DNA from: Liolophura sinensis
Taxonomy: Eukaryota; Mollusca; Polyplacophora; Chitonida; Chitonidae
Assembly (NCBI RefSeq): GCF_032854445.1
Contig: NC_088300.1
Location: 65,758,984-65,822,983, forward strand
Direction of reading: 5' to 3'
Length of the DNA: 64,000 nucleotides
Below the pieces are notes generated by a model. That model saw only the letters and a list, made by a program, of their open reading frames with translations, was not told the origin of the DNA and searched no databases. This document shows positions 58,620 to 64,000 of this stretch, piece by piece. The position numbers were made by a program, and so were the translations under genes. Position 1 is the stretch's first letter. Each line of letters begins with the position of its first letter.

Positions 58620-61600
58620 TGTTTAAGCATTTACATGAAGAGTTAGACTAAAACCCTAAATAAGATAAATTAAAAAGGGGCCATATTTCACCAGTTATGT
58701 ATAACCATGTCAAGTAGCACCAAGTATTATCTTCATTAAACCTTCCTGGGTTGCGAACTGTTGCTTTATTTTGTTCCTGGCAGGTTTGACAGCGTTGCAT
58801 CTTCTTCTGCAGGGCAGCTGGAACCACTATTCACGGAATGGAGTTCGTGGAGAAGTTCGTCACGACCTATTTGTGCTTGTAATGTCTTCCATATTTTCGG
58901 TAGTTGTTTTTCTTAATATGTTGCTGTTTGGTCAATTGTTAAGTCAAGTAATCTCTTACAACAGACTGTTTATTGGCTGTGGAAAGAGTAGGTTTCTGAA
59001 GTTGTATTTTGTAACTCGTAACTTCAAATTTGAATTAGTTTACCTACTCTAGTTTCAAGTTACAAGTTGAACATTTAACTTCTAACTAAAGGTCTCTGTT
59101 GTACGTATGGTCATTCTGAAGTACTTTACTGTATTCAATGTTTTTGAACACTATTTGCAGGGGAATGATGAAATAATTTAAACAATAATAAACATCATAA
59201 TAATACAATATCATAATAACACTAGCAGTCGAGAACGTAATCCTCCGACAAGAATAAATATATGTATGTGTATAGATTTCTCCTTAATTTGTAGAGATTT
59301 GTGGACGCACTCAGATTTCTTGTGATTCACAAGCCATACCTGTACAAAATATCTATACCAGCATACAGTGGAGGTTAAGACGATTTCGAATTAAAGTTCC
59401 AAAAGTATTAGTCTTCATTTCCTTGGATATATTTTATCTTCACCCCATTAGTCTTCATTTCCTTTGATATTCTATCTTCACGTCTTAATAGACAAGGCAA
59501 ATGAGACCATATGATTCGAATTTTATTTGTCGAAGCTAGATGACAGTTTTGGATATTGAGATGTTTACTCAACGACCGTAGTAAGGTCATTTTCTTTTTG
59601 GCTTCTGCATCGTCACGGATGTCCAAAGAGAAGAAAATCGAGATGCCTCACTGTGCATACATTTCTGAAATGAATCTTTACCCTCAGAGCGAGTGTGTAC
59701 GGACGCGCACATCCACAATGATGTGCATGAATGGTACACTTGTCAGTGAGTAAGTGTTACACGAATTATCCAGTGTGTATATGTGGATATGCATTTCCAC
59801 AATACTGCGTCGCACCTCATTTGGCGCACACGGGATGCACACAGTATGGCACAACCTTCTGGGGGGCATCATGTTGGGGCCACGAGTATACTTCATGAAT
59901 TGACTACTTCTTGTGTTGTAAAAATACCGAAACGACTGGCTTGCACCATTAGTATATCCATCAGGACAGCGTATTCATGGGGCCCATATATATTTCTACC
60001 GGATTGACCTTCCCGTGTTGTAAAAAAAAAACCCGAAACACCCTGCCATACTGGCACATCCTTAAAAAGACCTGCATATTGAGGCCACATGAGTTTTTTG
60101 ACCCTATCTAGAGTTATATACATCTGCCATGCCTCTCTCTCTCACACACAGAAACCCACTTCTTTTATATCGGATCAATCTCGCACACCGAGTGGATGGC
60201 ATCGGTACAGAGTACGTTTATCCATTTCCACGAATTGCTGAAGGAGTACGCCAGGCAGTCAGCCCCAGGATCGGGATTGTCTGGACCCGTGCCGATCCAA
60301 GCTGCAGAAAAATTCAGAACCTTAATTAGAGCATTGTAGAGCATAAATGAAGATAGTTTATCTTGTTGAAATATTATTCATCAGTGACGATCATCGTAAT
60401 AGTGAAAAATGCACCGGCTGCGGCTTAGTGTTAGGACGTTTGTCACGTAGGTGAGGTCGTTTCTCCCAGACTCCGTAGCTTCTGTACACAAACCTCAAAT
60501 GCATGGGTGGAGTAAACCGGAGTGCCCGGAGAAAGCCACACTAACCCTTTGCGTCTTACCTGACAAACATCCGGACTGACGTTTGTCAGTTAAGACTGAG
60601 GTTAAAACTGACAAGGTGGCGGCCCTGTCGATGTTCTGAATGCGCGCGATTGCCTTCATTTGAACTGTGATACCTTGGTTATGCAAATAAAAAGGTTTGC
60701 ACTACCGTTATATGGGATTTGTTTATATATATATATATACATTTCGTCTGGTATTGTATCTTTTAAAACTGCAATCTAAATGGGGAGATATGGATTAGAG
60801 TCTGCGTCCAGACTCAGTAGCCGATCTGCCGCAGCAACACAAGGATCAGGAGAATGAGGCAGAATTGTAGTATGCCAATCGCGTTCACATGCTGCGGGTG
60901 AAGCACACAAGAAAGTTTTACTTTAAAAAGCAAATTCATAAAAATGGGTATCCGTCTTGTGCAATTTACTAGTGTTGTACAAGACATGTCTCCAGGGTAG
61001 ACACACGATATCCCCGAAGCTGACGCTCTGTACCCCTAAGGTGATGCTCTATATGTATTCTCCATACATGGACACACGAATTTTAGTGAGGATTCAAACC
61101 CAGCCATGAACAACGGACTTGTACATTCCCCCGTTCTCAGTGTGTTTGGGGCTTGGTGAAAATAGGCGGTCCGTGAGGCTCGTGTGACTGTTTGCGCAGT
61201 CTAACCACTTGTGTTTCGCCAATGTAGTGTGGATATCTGTACGTCAGAAAGTTCATCAGGAGCATCAGTCGGTAATTCATCCACTCAGGTATCTTCCACC
61301 TAAAATACTACATGTAAATAAATATTCCCGGGCACCCGCGGTTCGAGAAAACGTACCTCAGTCTCACGCGATCACATCCATGCTTCCCACTAGTGCATTA
61401 CACGGTGTGGCTGAAATTCTGCCGACAGATAAACTTCCTACATGAGGAATGTTGAAATGCTGCCGACTGATCACAACCAAGTTTCCCGATAGTTGATCGC
61501 CACGAGTTGGCAGAAACATTGTCACTATGGCGCTATAATTATTCATTCATTGATTCATTAACACTAAATTCTGTTTTTCTATTCCTTCGTTTTTATACAG

Positions 61601-61703
61601 TATATTAAAAATAAATGACAATTTAGTACTGTGTTTTTAGACAACATGACTTGGCCAAAGGTTAGAAATGACATGAACTACGAATAAAACACTTAAGACT
61701 TAC
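58620..61703. other. Intergenic interval, mostly unrecognised
   Basis: A local imperfect duplication is visible between about 59900-59970 and 60015-60090 (GTGTTGTAAAAA...CCGAAAC...). A short (TA)n tract lies near 60724-60741. The segment 60396-60690 looks like a SINE remnant. I found no exon with splice support; the frame at 58771-59052 lacks any known motif. Confidence 0.4.
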
Positions 61704-61786
61704 AGAACGGTTCACCGGTACCCATTTCCATGTTCCTTCGATTTCTGAATCTGTGCCACCGATCCGTACGTGTGTGGTCAAGGTAT
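61704..61786 (-). CDS. C-type lectin-like domain exon (single exon of a second lectin gene)
   Basis: Between a good acceptor (CTTTCAG|ATACC) and donor (TCT|GTAAGT) on the minus strand lies an 83-nt exon reading TLTTHVRIGGTDSEIEGTWK and then WVPVNRS, in phase 2. IGGTD...EGxWxW is the central signature of C-type lectin-like domains. Its start phase equals that of the pseudogene exon at 53001. It cannot belong to the signal peptide at 56.7 kb, which lies downstream of it. I could not find the exons on either side, so it may be an isolated remnant. Confidence 0.7.
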
Positions 61787-62699
61787 CTGAAAGAACAATC
61801 ATGCACTTCAGCTTTACATGATTTTTGTTGTGAATTTTATAGAGTCAGTATGGAATCCCTGACATAAATATGCAGTATTTTGTAATGAATGAAATCCAAA
61901 CTATGTGAGAAAATGCATGAAATCATTCCATAAAACAGGGATTGCATCCTGATGGCGCCCATACATTTACCTAGGTTTTTTAAGCATTGCTACTGTAATA
62001 GATTTTGGGCCAAAACATTAAAGGAGAGGACAGCACCTGACTAAAACATATTTCAATCGAAAGCATGTTTGCAAACTTTTTAAAGAGTATCATACTTTGT
62101 TTTTTTGATGAGATTTCACCGAATAACATGTAGAACAAAATGACAACACTGCACAAATGGCTGGTGTGAATCGAGGCAGCCATTTTGATAATTTTATGCT
62201 ATAAAACGTTGCTATCAGATTGCGCGGCCTCCGCTGTAACGGAGCCTTTACCCATTCACTCCATGAAGTGACATACGATAACACAGAACTACTGCATAAG
62301 ACACCATTTGGAGATCGTTTACAACGATTTAGTTACGTTTAACCGATGGGCCGTTTCATAAAGTGTTGTGGGACAGGTCTGTATCATTTACGGACCGTCA
62401 CAGATGTAAAATTAGTTGATTTACACCCCGTGTAATGTTCGACGTCGCTGTCACAAATTGTGTCGGACAGCAGCGTACTGTCTCGGCCCAAACCGCATGC
62501 ATCTCCCCAAATACATTTTTTGTCGTTCATTTAACGTTTAGTCAGCAGTTTCTAAATAACAAATATCAGAATTCATTAGGAGGGATGCCGAAAGTTTATG
62601 GAAATGCGAAGACGTCAACTTACCAGACAACGCTTAAAGCTAATTACATCTCGACAGGCCTAGATCAACAGGCCGAAATCCACTACTTTTATATGCCAT
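61787..62699. other. Interval before the retroelement, nothing recognised
   Basis: No exon with splice support was seen. The left end of the retroelement is not defined by any repeat, so part of this interval could belong to it. Confidence 0.35.
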
Positions 62700-64000
62700 A
62701 GGCTACCACTTAGACTATCGCTTCCAAAATTTTCAATTATTCCCAGGCCATCAAGGAGTTCGATTTGGCGACGTATACCTCTGGTGGCTATAACTGTGAT
62801 TTTGAATCCTAAGTTTTTGCCTACGACAAATGTAAACATGTCCTGACTGGTGACCTTAATATCATTAAGAATCATCATCTAAGGAATCTCTTTGTGAGAG
62901 GTCCTAGGTATAGAGAAAAGAGAAATGTCAACATTCGATCTAACAAAGAAAATATCATCTCGGCACTTGAGGAGTATGTTAAAAAATGGTCAAAACGGGA
63001 GAAAGTGGATTCTTCGGTACTTAACGATTGGCTTGAGATTGTCAAAAAGGAGGTTAGTTAGCTATACACCGTCTAGACATTGATGCTCTGCCTAAAGTTA
63101 AACAGGTTCTGAAGGATCCCACTGTGCAAGAAACACTCGCTGACCTTCATCGTAAATTTGTCATCACTGTAGCAGACAAGGCTCCTAATAATGTCATCTT
63201 TATTTGCAAGAATTATTATTATCACATTCTTGTTCAAGAGCTATGTACATCTACCACGACATCCACGCATTCTGCTACTACATGTACTCTGGAGGAACTA
63301 TTTAACAAACATAAAAGAAGTAAAGTCATTTTGAATAAATATTGTGCCATAACAAAAAATTCAGGTGTCAGCTGTATGTGCATTCTTAACAACTCCAAAC
63401 GTCTTACAGAAGAACTTGATGCTCATATTCATATACCGTACAAAGACGTATGCACATGGGATTTCTCTTTTCTCTATACCACGATTCCTCACAAAGATCT
63501 TATTGAAATAATATCGTCATTAATTGTCTCGGTATTTACTAAAACAGGTCACCGTTACATTAACGTCAGAAGCAATAAGTCTTTCTTTAGTTTTACTATA
63601 AAGGCTACCACTCATGGGACATTATTTTTTAAATTACTTTGATTTCTCATTAATAACATCTATAGATGTGAAATTCGGAGATACCATTTACCAACAGTGC
63701 AGAGGTATTCCAGTGGGTACCAATTGTGCGCCTCTTTTGGCAGACCTATACCTGTTTTCATATCAATACGACTATATGCAGAAATAATTTAAAAGAAATA
63801 TCTTTAAAGCTCGATCCTTTTCATTTACCAAGCGGTAGGCCTATGGGCCCCTATTGATGATCTACTGGCGTTAAATAACCCCCATATTGCTGAAGCGGTG
63901 AAGGAAATCTATCCTCCTTCAATGAATTTAAAATAGACAACAGATAGTCCTGATGGTACATCTTATTTGGATCTATATCTGTAGAAAGACGAACAAGGTC
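62700..64000 (+). mobile_element. Decayed Penelope-like-type reverse transcriptase element (right end cut by window)
   Basis: Several frames together give a reverse transcriptase. In order: HVLTGDLNIIKNHHLRNLF and RGPRYRE (about 62830-62920), VKKWSKREKVD and LNDWLEIVKKE before a stop near 63059, then frame-shifted LADLHRKFVITVADKAPNN (63139 on), motif A WDFSFLYTTIP (about 63457-63490), motif B QCRGIPVGTNCAPLLADLY (63695-63760) and motif C IDDLLALNNP with Asp-Asp at 63856-63861. Stops and frameshifts separate the blocks, so it is inactive. The D...YTxIP, GxPxGTNxAPLLADL and xDD layout fits a Penelope-like retroelement family common in marine invertebrates; that class name is my inference. No endonuclease or terminal repeat is visible before the window ends. 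Confidence 0.75.

Overview
The window is animal nuclear DNA: spliced genes with GT-AG introns, several families of tRNA-derived SINEs, many minisatellites and a reverse-transcriptase element. The SINE types (tails close to GAGTACGGCGTAAAACACC and GAGTACGACGTTAAACCCC), C-type lectin-like exons and clan-2-like P450 suggest a lophotrochozoan invertebrate, most likely a mollusc. That placement is an inference; no species marker is present.

Layout. (1) From 1 to about 30.1 kb, plus strand: the 3' 60% of ANAPC1 (APC/C subunit 1). I can place 35 consecutive phase-compatible exons (834-30114) that encode the last 1168 residues, including the PC-repeat domain. The exon just before them lies in a tandem array at 1-485. 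At least four arrays in this gene are built from an exon end plus its 5' splice site. (2) 32.4-40.4 kb, minus strand: an unrecognised nine-exon gene for a 341-residue membrane protein with signal peptide, three 84-nt coiled-coil-like repeat exons, hydrophobic segments and an acidic tail. (3) 41.4-42.3 kb: a deleted P450 pseudogene, then at 45.7-47.3 kb an intact intronless P450 gene on the same strand. (4) 48-62 kb: gene-poor. It holds a lone terminal exon, a broken C-type lectin-like gene with an in-frame stop, a signal-peptide exon and one clean lectin exon, all on the minus strand, plus minisatellites and dispersed repeats. (5) 62.7 kb to the end: a decayed reverse transcriptase of the Penelope-like type, cut by the window edge.

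The genes do not form a pathway: a cell-cycle ubiquitin ligase subunit, an orphan membrane protein, a detoxification-type P450 pair and lectin remnants are simply neighbours. The most unusual theme is repeated tandem amplification of exon/5'-splice-site junctions in ANAPC1, which places arrays of competing splice donors in an essential gene.
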